From Massilia sp. Root133 (lineage in GTDB: Bacteria; Pseudomonadota; Gammaproteobacteria; Burkholderiales; Burkholderiaceae_D), in contig NZ_LMEW01000001.1 of the NCBI RefSeq assembly GCF_001426525.1, forward strand, positions 4,978 through 68,977: a stretch of 64,000 nt of DNA, in the 5' to 3' direction. Position numbers and translations under genes: made by a program. A model generated the notes under the pieces. That model worked only from the letters and a program-made list of their open reading frames with translations. It was not told where the DNA came from and made no database searches. Position 1 is the stretch's first letter. Each line of letters starts with the position of its first letter. Positions 46,450 to 56,043 of the stretch are shown here, one piece after another.

Positions 46450-47928
46450 TCAAACGCCTTCGGGCGCGCGGGTATGCCAATCCGTGGCTTGCTGGTACTG
46501 GTGGGCGATGTTCAGCAGCTTCGCCTCGGCGAAGTAGTTGCCGATGATTTGCAGGCCCACCGGGCGTTTTTCATTTTTCTCGCCCTGGCCGAAACCGACC
46601 GGGATCGACATGCCGGGCAGGCCGGCGAGGCTCGTCGACAGGGTGAAGATGTCGGCCAGGTAGTTCGCCACCGGGTCGTTCGCCTTGGAACCCAGGTCCC
46701 ACGCGACGCTCGGGGCCACCGGGCCCATGATCACGTCGCATTTGTCGCGGAACGCGGCCTGGAAGTCGTCGGCGATCAGGCGCCGGATCTTCTGCGCCTG
46801 CACGTAGTAGGCGTCGTAGTAGCCGTGGCACAGCACGTACGTGCCGACCATGATGCGGCGCTGGACTTCCTTGCCGAAGCCTTGCGCACGCGTCTTCTTG
46901 TACATGTCCTGCAGGTCGGTGTATTCCGGGGCGCGGTAGCCGTAGCGCACGCCGTCGAAGCGCGACAGGTTGGACGACGCTTCCGCCGGCGCGATGATGT
47001 AGTACACGGGGATCGACAGCGACGTCTTCGGCAGCGAGATCTCGACCAGCGTCGCGCCCAGCTTCACGAATTCGTCCAGCGCGGCGCGCACGGCCTGTTC
47101 GACGTCTGTGGCCAGGCCTTCGCCGAAGTATTCCGCAGGCACGCCGATGCGCAGCCCGGTCAAGGGTGCGTTCAGGTCGCGCGTAAAGTCTTCGCGCGCA
47201 TTGCCTTGCTCGGCCGTGAGGCAGGTCGAATCGCGCTCGTCGAAGCCGACCATCTCGTTCAGCAGCAGGGCGCAGTCTTCCGCCGTGCGGGCCATCGGGC
47301 CGCCCTGGTCGAGCGACGAGGCGAACGCGATCATGCCGAAGCGCGACACGCGGCCGTACGTCGGCTTGATGCCGGTGATGCCGCAGAACGCGGCCGGCTG
47401 GCGGATCGAGCCGCCGGTGTCGGTACCGGTCGCGGCCGGCGCGAGGCGCGCGGCGATCGCGGCGGCCGAGCCGCCCGACGAGCCGCCCGGCACGGCCAGC
47501 GCGTCCCACGGGTTTTTCACGGCGCCGAACGCCGAGTTCTCGTTCGACGAGCCCATCGCGAATTCGTCGCAGTTGAGCTTGCCCAGCGTGACCATGCCGG
47601 CGTCCGCGAATTTCGTGACGACGGTGGCGTCGAACGGGCTGACGTAATTGCCCAGCATCTTGGACGCGGCAGTCGAGCGCCAGCCTTGCGTGACGAAGAT
47701 ATCCTTGTGGGCGATGGGAATGCCGGTCAGCGGGCCGGCGTTGCCCGCCGCGATGCGGGCGTCGGCCGCCTGCGCCTGCGCGAGCGACAGGTCCGGATTC
47801 ACGTCCAGGAACGCGTTATGCTGGCTGGCGGCGATGCGGTCGAGGAAGTGCCGGGTCAGCTCCGTCGCCGAGACTTGTTTCGAGTGCAGGAGCGCGGACA
47901 GCTCCTTGATGGTTTTTTGATGCATCAT
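46450..47928 (-). CDS. gatA: Aspartyl/glutamyl-tRNA amidotransferase subunit A
   Basis: A 492-residue amidase that frees ammonia from glutamine for GatB. The catalytic triad is complete: Lys75 in IAHKD, cis-Ser150 in PGGSSGGS and Ser174 in TGGSIRQP. Either of the first two Met codons could be used. It sits between gatC (23 bases upstream) and gatB. Confidence 0.96.
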   Translation of the reverse strand: MMHQKTIKELSALLHSKQVSATELTRHFLDRIAASQHNAFLDVNPDLSLAQAQAADARIAAGNAGPLTGIPIAHKDIFVTQGWRSTAASKMLGNYVSPFDATVVTKFADAGMVTLGKLNCDEFAMGSSNENSAFGAVKNPWDALAVPGGSSGGSAAAIAARLAPAATGTDTGGSIRQPAAFCGITGIKPTYGRVSRFGMIAFASSLDQGGPMARTAEDCALLLNEMVGFDERDSTCLTAEQGNAREDFTRDLNAPLTGLRIGVPAEYFGEGLATDVEQAVRAALDEFVKLGATLVEISLPKTSLSIPVYYIIAPAEASSNLSRFDGVRYGYRAPEYTDLQDMYKKTRAQGFGKEVQRRIMVGTYVLCHGYYDAYYVQAQKIRRLIADDFQAAFRDKCDVIMGPVAPSVAWDLGSKANDPVANYLADIFTLSTSLAGLPGMSIPVGFGQGEKNEKRPVGLQIIGNYFAEAKLLNIAHQYQQATDWHTRAPEGV

Positions 47929-47950
47929 GATGGTCGACGTTCGCTGCGGG

Positions 47951-48256
47951 TTATTCGGTGGCGATGACTTTCGGCACCAGGTACAGGCCGTCCTGGGTCT
48001 TCGGGGCCGGGGCCTGGTAATCGTCGCGGTGGTTTTCTTCCGTCACCACGTCCTCGCGCAGGCGCAGGGGCAGGGCGAGCACGCTGGCCAGCGGTTGCGA
48101 CAACGGCGCAACACCCGTGGTGTCGACAGCCTGCAACTGGTCGGCCAGGGCGAAGATCCCGTTCAGCTCGTTCAAGGCGATTTCGGCATGGGCCTCGTCC
48201 ATATCGAGCTGGGCCAGGTTGGCGATCCGTTTTACGTCTGAAAGTGTCAGGGACAT
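47951..48256 (-). CDS. gatC: Aspartyl/glutamyl-tRNA amidotransferase subunit C
   Basis: A 101-residue subunit that wraps around and stabilises GatA-GatB. The N-terminus [21 protein letters not shown] and the C-terminal [10 protein letters not shown] are family-typical. It is the first gene of the operon and divergent from mreB. Confidence 0.94.
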   Translation of the reverse strand: MSLTLSDVKRIANLAQLDMDEAHAEIALNELNGIFALADQLQAVDTTGVAPLSQPLASVLALPLRLREDVVTEENHRDDYQAPAPKTQDGLYLVPKVIATE

Positions 48257-49606
<1,350 letters not shown>

Positions 49607-49758
49607 CCCGGCCGTGGCTGCGCGGACAGGGCGTGTGACCGTTCCGGCGATCCGGGGGCGGCACGCGCCGTCCGCGTTTGTTGGTGCCCGTCTGACGCGT
49701 ACCCGCGCCGGGCGTCTGGATTGACGCGGGCGCCGCAGGCCCCGCATTATTGGAAGTC

Positions 49759-50919
49759 ATGGAATACAGTCCTCCGCCGCTGTTCAAGCAAGGCGCCCCC
49801 GCAAGGGTCAAGGTGACCGTGTTCGCTCTCCTGTCGATCGCGCTGCTCGTGGTCGACGCCCGCCTGCACGCGCTCACCGCCGTGCGCCAGGTGGCGGCAA
49901 CGGTCCTGTACCCGTTCCAGATGGCTGCCCTCGCGCCGCGCGACGCGCTGGTCAATATGGGGACGTATTTTTCCTCGATCTCCGCGCTGCAGAAGGAAGT
50001 GCGCGACCTGAAGAGCCAGCAGGTCGCGATGGCCCAGGCCATGCAGCAGGCGCAGCTCCAGATGGCCGAGAACGCGCAACTGCGCCGCCTGATGGACGCG
50101 CGCGAGCACCTGCCCGTACGCTCCCAGATGAGCGAGATCCTGTACGACGCGCGCGACCCGTCCACGCGCCGCGTGGTGCTCGACCGCGGCACCCGCAGCG
50201 GCGTCAAGCTCGGCCTGCCCGTGATCGACAACGCCGGCGTCGTCGGCCAGGTCACGCGCGTGTTCCCGTTCACGTCCGAAGTCACGCTCCTCACCGACAA
50301 GGAACAGGCGATCCCCGTGCAGGTGCTGCGCAATGGCCTGCGCAGCGTGGCCTACGGCCGCGGCCAGTCGGGTCTGCTCGACCTGCGCTTCGTCGCGCCG
50401 AATGCCGACATCCAGGTCGGCGACGTGCTCGTGACGTCCGGCCTGGACGGCGTCTACCCGGCCGGCCTCGCGGTCGCGAAAGTCATCCAGGTCGAGAACG
50501 TGGCGCAGGGCGCCTTCGGCCGCGTCGTCTGCCAGCCGCTGGCCGGCATCGACCGCCACCGCCAGCTGCTGATCGTGATGTCCGACCAGCCGCTGCCGCC
50601 GCGCCCGGCCGCGGAAGCGCCGAAGGCCAACGCCAACACCACGTCCCGCAAGAATCTGCCGCGCATGGAACCCGTGCCGCCGCTGCCGCTGCCGCCGCAA
50701 CCGCTGGCGCCTGCCGTCGCGCCGCCCGCGGCCGCCGGTACCGCCGCCGGTGCGCGTCCGGCCGCGGCGCCCGCGAACCAGAACCCCACGCCCGCGCGTG
50801 CGAACTCCGCTGCCGCGGCGCGCAGCCCGGCTGCGGCCGCACCGGCGGCCACCCGGGCGCCGGCCACCGCCGCGCCGGCCGCAGCCAACACCGCGGCCCG
50901 GCCGAAGGAGGGCACCTGA
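49759..50919 (+). CDS. mreC: Rod shape-determining protein MreC with long Ala/Pro tail
   Basis: A 386-residue protein with one N-terminal transmembrane helix (about residues 20-38), a coiled coil (about 70-110) and the two beta-barrel periplasmic core (about 115-275), which links MreB to the PBP2-RodA synthase. From about residue 290 to the end it is almost only Pro and Ala with scattered Thr, Gln and Asn, a low-complexity tail. I chose ATG 49759. The 152 bases before it contain an imperfect hairpin (about 49621-49678) but no T-run. The stop overlaps the mreD start (TGATG). Confidence 0.93.
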   Translation: MEYSPPPLFKQGAPARVKVTVFALLSIALLVVDARLHALTAVRQVAATVLYPFQMAALAPRDALVNMGTYFSSISALQKEVRDLKSQQVAMAQAMQQAQLQMAENAQLRRLMDAREHLPVRSQMSEILYDARDPSTRRVVLDRGTRSGVKLGLPVIDNAGVVGQVTRVFPFTSEVTLLTDKEQAIPVQVLRNGLRSVAYGRGQSGLLDLRFVAPNADIQVGDVLVTSGLDGVYPAGLAVAKVIQVENVAQGAFGRVVCQPLAGIDRHRQLLIVMSDQPLPPRPAAEAPKANANTTSRKNLPRMEPVPPLPLPPQPLAPAVAPPAAAGTAAGARPAAAPANQNPTPARANSAAAARSPAAAAPAATRAPATAAPAAANTAARPKEGT

Positions 50920-51440
50920 TGCCGACGACGAACCGTCCGCACTACATCCTGCTGCCGGTCAGCCCGCTGTTCATCGCGTTCAGCCTGGTCTGCGCGTTCA
51001 TGCTCAACCTGCTGCCGTGGGGCCGCTGGGTCGGCGCGCCGGACTTCGTCGCGCTGGTGCTCGTGTTCTGGGGCATCCACCAGCCGCGCAAGGTCGGCAT
51101 CGGCATCGCGTTCTGCATGGGCCTCCTGATGGACGTGCACGACGCCACGCTGCTGGGCGAGAACGCCCTCGCGTACACCTTGCTGTCGTACCTGGCGATC
51201 ATGATCCACCGCCGCGTGCTGTGGTTCCCGCTCGTCACGCAGGCGATGCACGTGTTCCCGCTGCTGCTGCTCACGCAGGCGATCCAGGTGATGGTGCGCT
51301 TCTTCGTCACGGGCCGCTTCCCCGGCGCGCTCGTGTTCATCGAAAGCGTGATCGCCGTCGCGCTGTGGCCCGTGATCACGTGGCTGCTGCTGGCGCCGCA
51401 GCGCCGCGCGGTCGACAAGGACCATACGCGTCCGATCTGA
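50919..51440 (+). CDS. mreD: Rod shape-determining protein MreD
   Basis: A 173-residue inner-membrane protein with five or six hydrophobic helices, typical of MreD, which helps link MreC to the elongasome. The DVHDATLLGENAL loop at about residues 71-83 is well conserved. It overlaps the mreC stop by one base. Confidence 0.93.
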   Translation: MPTTNRPHYILLPVSPLFIAFSLVCAFMLNLLPWGRWVGAPDFVALVLVFWGIHQPRKVGIGIAFCMGLLMDVHDATLLGENALAYTLLSYLAIMIHRRVLWFPLVTQAMHVFPLLLLTQAIQVMVRFFVTGRFPGALVFIESVIAVALWPVITWLLLAPQRRAVDKDHTRPI

Positions 51441-51464
51441 AGCATTTATTCATCGCCTCCCCGA

Positions 51465-53444
51465 ATGACCGAGATTAAAGACAGCGATCGCGAGATCCAC
51501 CTGTTCCGCATGCGCCTGACGGCGATGGTGCTGTTCGTCTTCATCTGCTTCGGCCTGCTCGTCGCACGCTTCGTCTGGCTGCAGGTCGTCAAGCACAGCC
51601 AGTACATGGCGCAGGCCGAGGACAACCGCATCGCACTGGTCCCGATCGTGCCGAACCGCGGCCTGATCGTCGACCGCAACGGCGTCGTCCTGGCCAGCAA
51701 CTATTCCGCCTACACGCTCGAGATCACGCCGTCGAAGCTGGAAGCGAACCTCGATTCCGTCATCGACGAACTCGCGAAGCTCGTCGCGATCGAACCGAAA
51801 GACCGGAAACGCTTTAAACGATTGATGGAAGAGTCGAAGAATTTTTCCAGCGTCCCGATCCGCACCCGCCTGACCGACGACGAGGTGGCGCGCTTCACCG
51901 CGCAGCGCTTCCGCTTCCCCGGCGTCGAAGTGCAGGCGCGCCTGTTCCGCCAGTATCCGCTGGGCGAAGTCGCTTCGCACGTGCTGGGCTACATCGGCCG
52001 CATCAACCAGGCCGAGGCCAAGGTCATCGACGCCAGCGACGATGCCGCCAACTACAACGGCACGGACCATATCGGCAAGGAAGGCCTGGAAAAGAGCTAC
52101 GAGCGCCAGCTGCACGGCCAGACGGGCTACGAGGAAGTGGAGCGTTCGGCCGGCGGCCGCGCGATCCGCACCCTGTCGCGCACGCCGCCGACGCCGGGCA
52201 ACAACCTGATCCTGTCGATCGACATCGAGCTGCAGAAGGTCGTCGAGCAGGCGTTCGGCGACTACCGCGGTGCGCTGGTCGCCATCGAGCCGGCGACGGG
52301 CGATGTGCTCGCGTACGTGTCGCGGCCCGGCTTCGACCCGAACCTGTTCGTCGACGGCATCGACACCCAGAGCTGGACGGAGCTGAACACGTCGCTCGAC
52401 AAGCCGCTGATGAACCGTCCGCTGTCGGGCACGTACCCGCCCGGCTCCACGTTCAAGCCGTACATGGCGCTGGCCGCGCTGGAGCTGGGCCTGCGCCGCC
52501 CCGAGTACGGCATCAACGACCCCGGTTTCTTTATGCTGGGCGGGCACCGCTTCAACGACGACAAGCGCGGCGGCCACGGCTACATCGACATGTACCGGTC
52601 GATCGTGATGTCGTGCGACACCTACTACTACCAGCTCGGCAACGAGATGGGCATCGACCGCCTGCACGACTTCATGCAGCCGTTCGGCTTCGGCGAAAAG
52701 ACCGGCATCGACCTCGAACACGAGAAGACGGGCGTGCTGCCGTCGCAGCAATGGAAGCGCGAGCGCTTCAAGCGCAACCGCGCGGCGCAGAAGTGGGTCG
52801 GCGGCGACACGATCTCGATCTCGATCGGCAACGGCTTCAACAGCTATACGCCGCTGCAGATGGCGCACGCGGTGGCGACGCTCGCCAACGACGGCGTCAT
52901 CATGCGCCCGCACCTCGTCAAGCTGCTCGAGGACGGCGGCAACCATGCGCGCACGCCGACGGTGGCGAAGGAATCCGGCCGCATCCCGCTCAAGCAGCAG
53001 AATATCGACGTCGTCAAGCGCGCCATGGTCGGCGTGACGGCCGACCAGAGCGGCACCGCCTTCATCCCGTTCCGCAACGTGCAGTACACCGTGGCCGGCA
53101 AGACGGGTACCGCGCAGGTCGTGGGCCTGAAGGGCCAGAAGTACAATGCCGCCGCGACCCCGGAACGCCTGCGCGACAACGCGCTGTTCATCGCCTACGC
53201 GCCGGCCGACCATCCGCGCATCGCGATCGCGCTGGTCGTGGAAAACGCCGGCTTCGGCGCGGCGGTGGCGGCACCGATCGCACGCAAGGCACTCGATTAC
53301 TACCTGCTCGGCAAGCGTCCGGGCGACGCGGACAAGCCGGCGCCGAAACCCGTCGACCCGGTCCCGGCCGACGAAGACCAGGTGGCGCCCACGGCCGGCG
53401 CCGATTTCAGGCCGGGCGGCGAGACCCCCGGCAACAAGGACTGA
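51465..53444 (+). CDS. mrdA: Penicillin-binding protein 2
   Basis: A 659-residue peptidoglycan transpeptidase that works with RodA in elongation. One N-terminal transmembrane helix (about 20-42), the non-catalytic dimerisation domain (VPNRGLIVDRNG at about 63-74), then the transpeptidase with the active-site Ser328 in GSTFK, SCD in the second motif and Lys546-Thr-Gly in AGKTGTAQ. The C-terminal 50 residues are Pro/Asp-rich. The ribosome site is weak (no clear AGGAG). Confidence 0.95.
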   Translation: MTEIKDSDREIHLFRMRLTAMVLFVFICFGLLVARFVWLQVVKHSQYMAQAEDNRIALVPIVPNRGLIVDRNGVVLASNYSAYTLEITPSKLEANLDSVIDELAKLVAIEPKDRKRFKRLMEESKNFSSVPIRTRLTDDEVARFTAQRFRFPGVEVQARLFRQYPLGEVASHVLGYIGRINQAEAKVIDASDDAANYNGTDHIGKEGLEKSYERQLHGQTGYEEVERSAGGRAIRTLSRTPPTPGNNLILSIDIELQKVVEQAFGDYRGALVAIEPATGDVLAYVSRPGFDPNLFVDGIDTQSWTELNTSLDKPLMNRPLSGTYPPGSTFKPYMALAALELGLRRPEYGINDPGFFMLGGHRFNDDKRGGHGYIDMYRSIVMSCDTYYYQLGNEMGIDRLHDFMQPFGFGEKTGIDLEHEKTGVLPSQQWKRERFKRNRAAQKWVGGDTISISIGNGFNSYTPLQMAHAVATLANDGVIMRPHLVKLLEDGGNHARTPTVAKESGRIPLKQQNIDVVKRAMVGVTADQSGTAFIPFRNVQYTVAGKTGTAQVVGLKGQKYNAAATPERLRDNALFIAYAPADHPRIAIALVVENAGFGAAVAAPIARKALDYYLLGKRPGDADKPAPKPVDPVPADEDQVAPTAGADFRPGGETPGNKD

Positions 53445-53447
53445 ACC

Positions 53448-54563
53448 ATGGCGCATTTTCCCGAACGCCGCTCGCTCAGCCGGCGCCTCAAACCGTATTT
53501 CACCGTCTTCGATCCGGCGCTGTCGCTGATCCTGTTCCTGCTGCTGTGCACGGGCCTCGTCACGCTGTCCTCGGCCGGCCACGACTTCCCCGGCCGCCTG
53601 GAAGGCCAGATCCGCAACATCATCGCCGCCTTCGTGTTCATGTGGGCGGCCGCCATCGTCCCCCCGCAGACCCTGCTGCGGCTCGCCGTGCCGATCTATA
53701 CGTTCGGCGTCGCGCTGCTGCTCGCGGTGGCGACCGTCGGCATCATCAAGAAGGGCGCGCGGCGCTGGCTGCACGTGGGCGTGGACATCCAGCCGTCCGA
53801 AATCATGAAGATCGCCACGCCGCTGATGCTGGCCTGGTATTTCCAGACCCGGGCGGGCATCCTCAACTGGAAGTCATTCGCGGTGGCGGCCCTGCTGCTC
53901 CTGATACCCTTCGGCCTCATCGCCAAGCAGCCCGACCTCGGCACGGCGCTGCTCGTGGGCGGCTCCGGCTTCTTCGTGATCTTCCTGGCCGGCCTGTCGT
54001 GGAAGGCGCTCGGCGCGCTGTTCGCGGCCGGCTGCGCGGGCCTGCCGGTGGCGTGGTCGATGATGCACGACTACCAGCGCGAACGCGTGATGACGCTGAT
54101 CGATCCCACGTCCGATCCGCTCGGCAAGGGCTTCCACATCATCCAGTCGACCATCGCGATCGGCTCGGGCGGCGTGACCGGCAAAGGCTATATGAAAGGG
54201 ACACAGGCGTATCTGGAATTCATTCCGGAACGTACCACCGACTTCATTTTTTCGGTATATTCCGAAGAGTTTGGTCTGGTCGGCAATCTCGTGTTGCTGT
54301 TCCTGTACCTGCTGCTGATCGGGCGCGCGATGATGATCGCGGCCAATGCACCGAACCTGTTCACGCGCCTGTTGGGCGGATCGGTCGCAATGATGTTTTT
54401 TGTGTATGCCTTTGTCAACATGGGCATGGTCAGCGGCATCCTGCCCGTGGTCGGAGTTCCGCTTCCTTTCATGAGCTATGGCGGAACCGCGCTGATTACT
54501 TTGGGCCTCTGCAGTGGTATATTGATGAGTATTCAACGACACCGCAAACTGGTGCAGACCTGA
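53448..54563 (+). CDS. rodA: Rod shape-determining protein RodA (SEDS glycosyltransferase)
   Basis: A 371-residue SEDS-family polymerase that joins lipid II into glycan strands. About ten transmembrane helices are predicted; conserved stretches are GARRWLHVGVDIQPSEIMK, KQPDLGTALLV and ERTTDFIFSVYSEEFGL, with LPFMSYGGTALI near the end. It starts three bases after the mrdA stop and is followed after one base by rlpA. Confidence 0.95.
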   Translation: MAHFPERRSLSRRLKPYFTVFDPALSLILFLLLCTGLVTLSSAGHDFPGRLEGQIRNIIAAFVFMWAAAIVPPQTLLRLAVPIYTFGVALLLAVATVGIIKKGARRWLHVGVDIQPSEIMKIATPLMLAWYFQTRAGILNWKSFAVAALLLLIPFGLIAKQPDLGTALLVGGSGFFVIFLAGLSWKALGALFAAGCAGLPVAWSMMHDYQRERVMTLIDPTSDPLGKGFHIIQSTIAIGSGGVTGKGYMKGTQAYLEFIPERTTDFIFSVYSEEFGLVGNLVLLFLYLLLIGRAMMIAANAPNLFTRLLGGSVAMMFFVYAFVNMGMVSGILPVVGVPLPFMSYGGTALITLGLCSGILMSIQRHRKLVQT

Positions 54564-54564
54564 T

Positions 54565-55620
54565 ATGCAAGAGAACGCGAAGGCCGTTCCGAGGTCGCTC
54601 CCAGCGGTCATTGCGATGTTGGCAATGATGGCGGGGTGCAGTACCACGGACCAGAACGGCGAACACAAAAGCCTGATCCCCCTGCCGTGGAAGCACAAGG
54701 TCACCCGCGTGGATCCGAAGCTTCCGAATTTGCCGCCGGCCGGTTCCGGCCGCGGCGGCTACTACCAGGACGACGGCCCCGGCGCGAATCCGCCGCCGGG
54801 CCTGCTGGACACCCCCGACGCCGTCGTCAAGTACGAGCCCTACGCCAAGTTCGCCAACAAGCCGTACGCCGTGTTCGGCCAGACATACACGCCGCTCATC
54901 AACGACGAACCGTTCAGCCAGCGCGGCGTGGCCAGCTGGTATGGCGTCAAGTTCCACGGCCAGCGCACGTCCTCGGGCGAAGCCTACGACATGTACAAGA
55001 TGACGGCCGCGCACCCGACCCTGCCGATTCCCTCGTACGCGCGCGTCACGAGCCTGGAGAGCGGCAAGTCCGTCGTCGTGCGCATCAACGACCGCGGACC
55101 GTTCCACTCCGACCGCGTGATCGACGTCTCGTACACGGCCGCCCTCAAGCTGGGGCTGCTGGGGAAGGGCAGCCACCAGGTCCAGGTCGAGCGCCTGTTC
55201 CCGGGCGACGTGATGCAGCTCGCGTCCGCGCGCCGCGCCGCCGCCTCCGAGGCGCAGGCCTTGCCGGCACCGCCCGCCATCGCCGCCCTCATGCTGGAAG
55301 ACCGTGTCGACATGGACAGCGCCGCCGTCGCGCGCCCACAGGCGCCCGTCGCCTCGACATCGGCTTCGGCCTCGGCCGACAAGGCCGCGTTGGCGCCGGG
55401 CTTCTATCTGCAACTGGGCGCTTACGGACGCGACGGCAAGGCCGAGGAACTGGGCGAAAAGCTCAAGCAGGCCGGCGTCGACCTGGCGGTCGAAGTCGTC
55501 CGTTCGGGCAGCGTCAACCGCCTGTACGGCGGCCCCTTCGAATCCCGCGCACTCGCGCAGGAAGCGGCGCGTGCGCTGCCGGGCGGACTTGGCTTGAAAC
55601 CCATCGTCGTACGGCGCTGA
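54565..55620 (+). CDS. rlpA: Septal ring lytic transglycosylase RlpA family lipoprotein
   Basis: A 351-residue outer-membrane lipoprotein. The lipobox MMAGC (Cys about residue 29) follows a short signal. The double-psi beta-barrel (about 110-215) has GVASWYGVKFHGQRTSSGE and VVRINDRGPFHSDRVIDVS, where the catalytic Asp lies, and a C-terminal SPOR domain (about 270-348) binds denuded glycan at the septum. RlpA cuts such glycan strands. It is the last gene of the rod-shape operon. Confidence 0.94.
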   Translation: MQENAKAVPRSLPAVIAMLAMMAGCSTTDQNGEHKSLIPLPWKHKVTRVDPKLPNLPPAGSGRGGYYQDDGPGANPPPGLLDTPDAVVKYEPYAKFANKPYAVFGQTYTPLINDEPFSQRGVASWYGVKFHGQRTSSGEAYDMYKMTAAHPTLPIPSYARVTSLESGKSVVVRINDRGPFHSDRVIDVSYTAALKLGLLGKGSHQVQVERLFPGDVMQLASARRAAASEAQALPAPPAIAALMLEDRVDMDSAAVARPQAPVASTSASASADKAALAPGFYLQLGAYGRDGKAEELGEKLKQAGVDLAVEVVRSGSVNRLYGGPFESRALAQEAARALPGGLGLKPIVVRR

Positions 55621-56043
55621 GCGGCAGGGCAGGCCTGCGCGTCTACTACCCAGCTTCCATAGACATCAGACGTCTGATCAATGTTCATGGCAGTTCTTCC
55701 CGTAATCCCGACAATTTCCCGTGTCACATGCTGTATTTTCGTGCGGGAATGTCCTAAAACGATGCTTTCTGCATGTTTTATCATCAGATGTCAGACATCT
55801 ACAACGTTTTTGGATTTGCTATACGCTACCATTTTTTGCGCAAGCAATTCGCGATTCTTCCAAACATAAAAAGGGACTTCGTCGAAAACAGCCTGATAAA
55901 CGCAAAGTTACCGTCGATGTTTGCGCATAACATTTATGTTTGCGGGATTGACACCGTTAACATTGTGCTCCTACACTGATTTTGCCAGCCATAAAGACGA
56001 CCCGTCGGGACGTCCCAGGCATAGAAAAACACAGGAGACAGCA
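55621..56043 (+). promoter_or_regulatory. AT-rich upstream region of the TonB-dependent receptor
   Basis: A 423-base region without a gene, much lower in GC than its surroundings. It holds a perfect 14-bp palindrome ATCAGACGTCTGAT (55665-55678), an inverted repeat AGATGT-CAG-ACATCT (55786-55800), and near its end a good sigma-70 promoter (TTGACA 55948-55953, 18-bp spacer, TACACT 55972-55977). Open frames in it are short and lack ribosome sites. Confidence 0.6.
55948..55963 (+). promoter_or_regulatory. LacI/GalR-type operator overlapping the -35 box
   Basis: TTGACACCGTTAACAT fits the cre-like LacI-family pattern WTGNNANCGNNNNCAW at every defined position and covers the -35 hexamer, a layout suited to repression of the receptor gene by a sugar-responsive regulator encoded elsewhere. 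Confidence 0.55.

Noticed and set aside
55681..55979. Short open frames (60-70 codons) in the AT-rich region before the receptor
   Set aside because: They lack ribosome sites, overlap each other and cover the promoter and operator.
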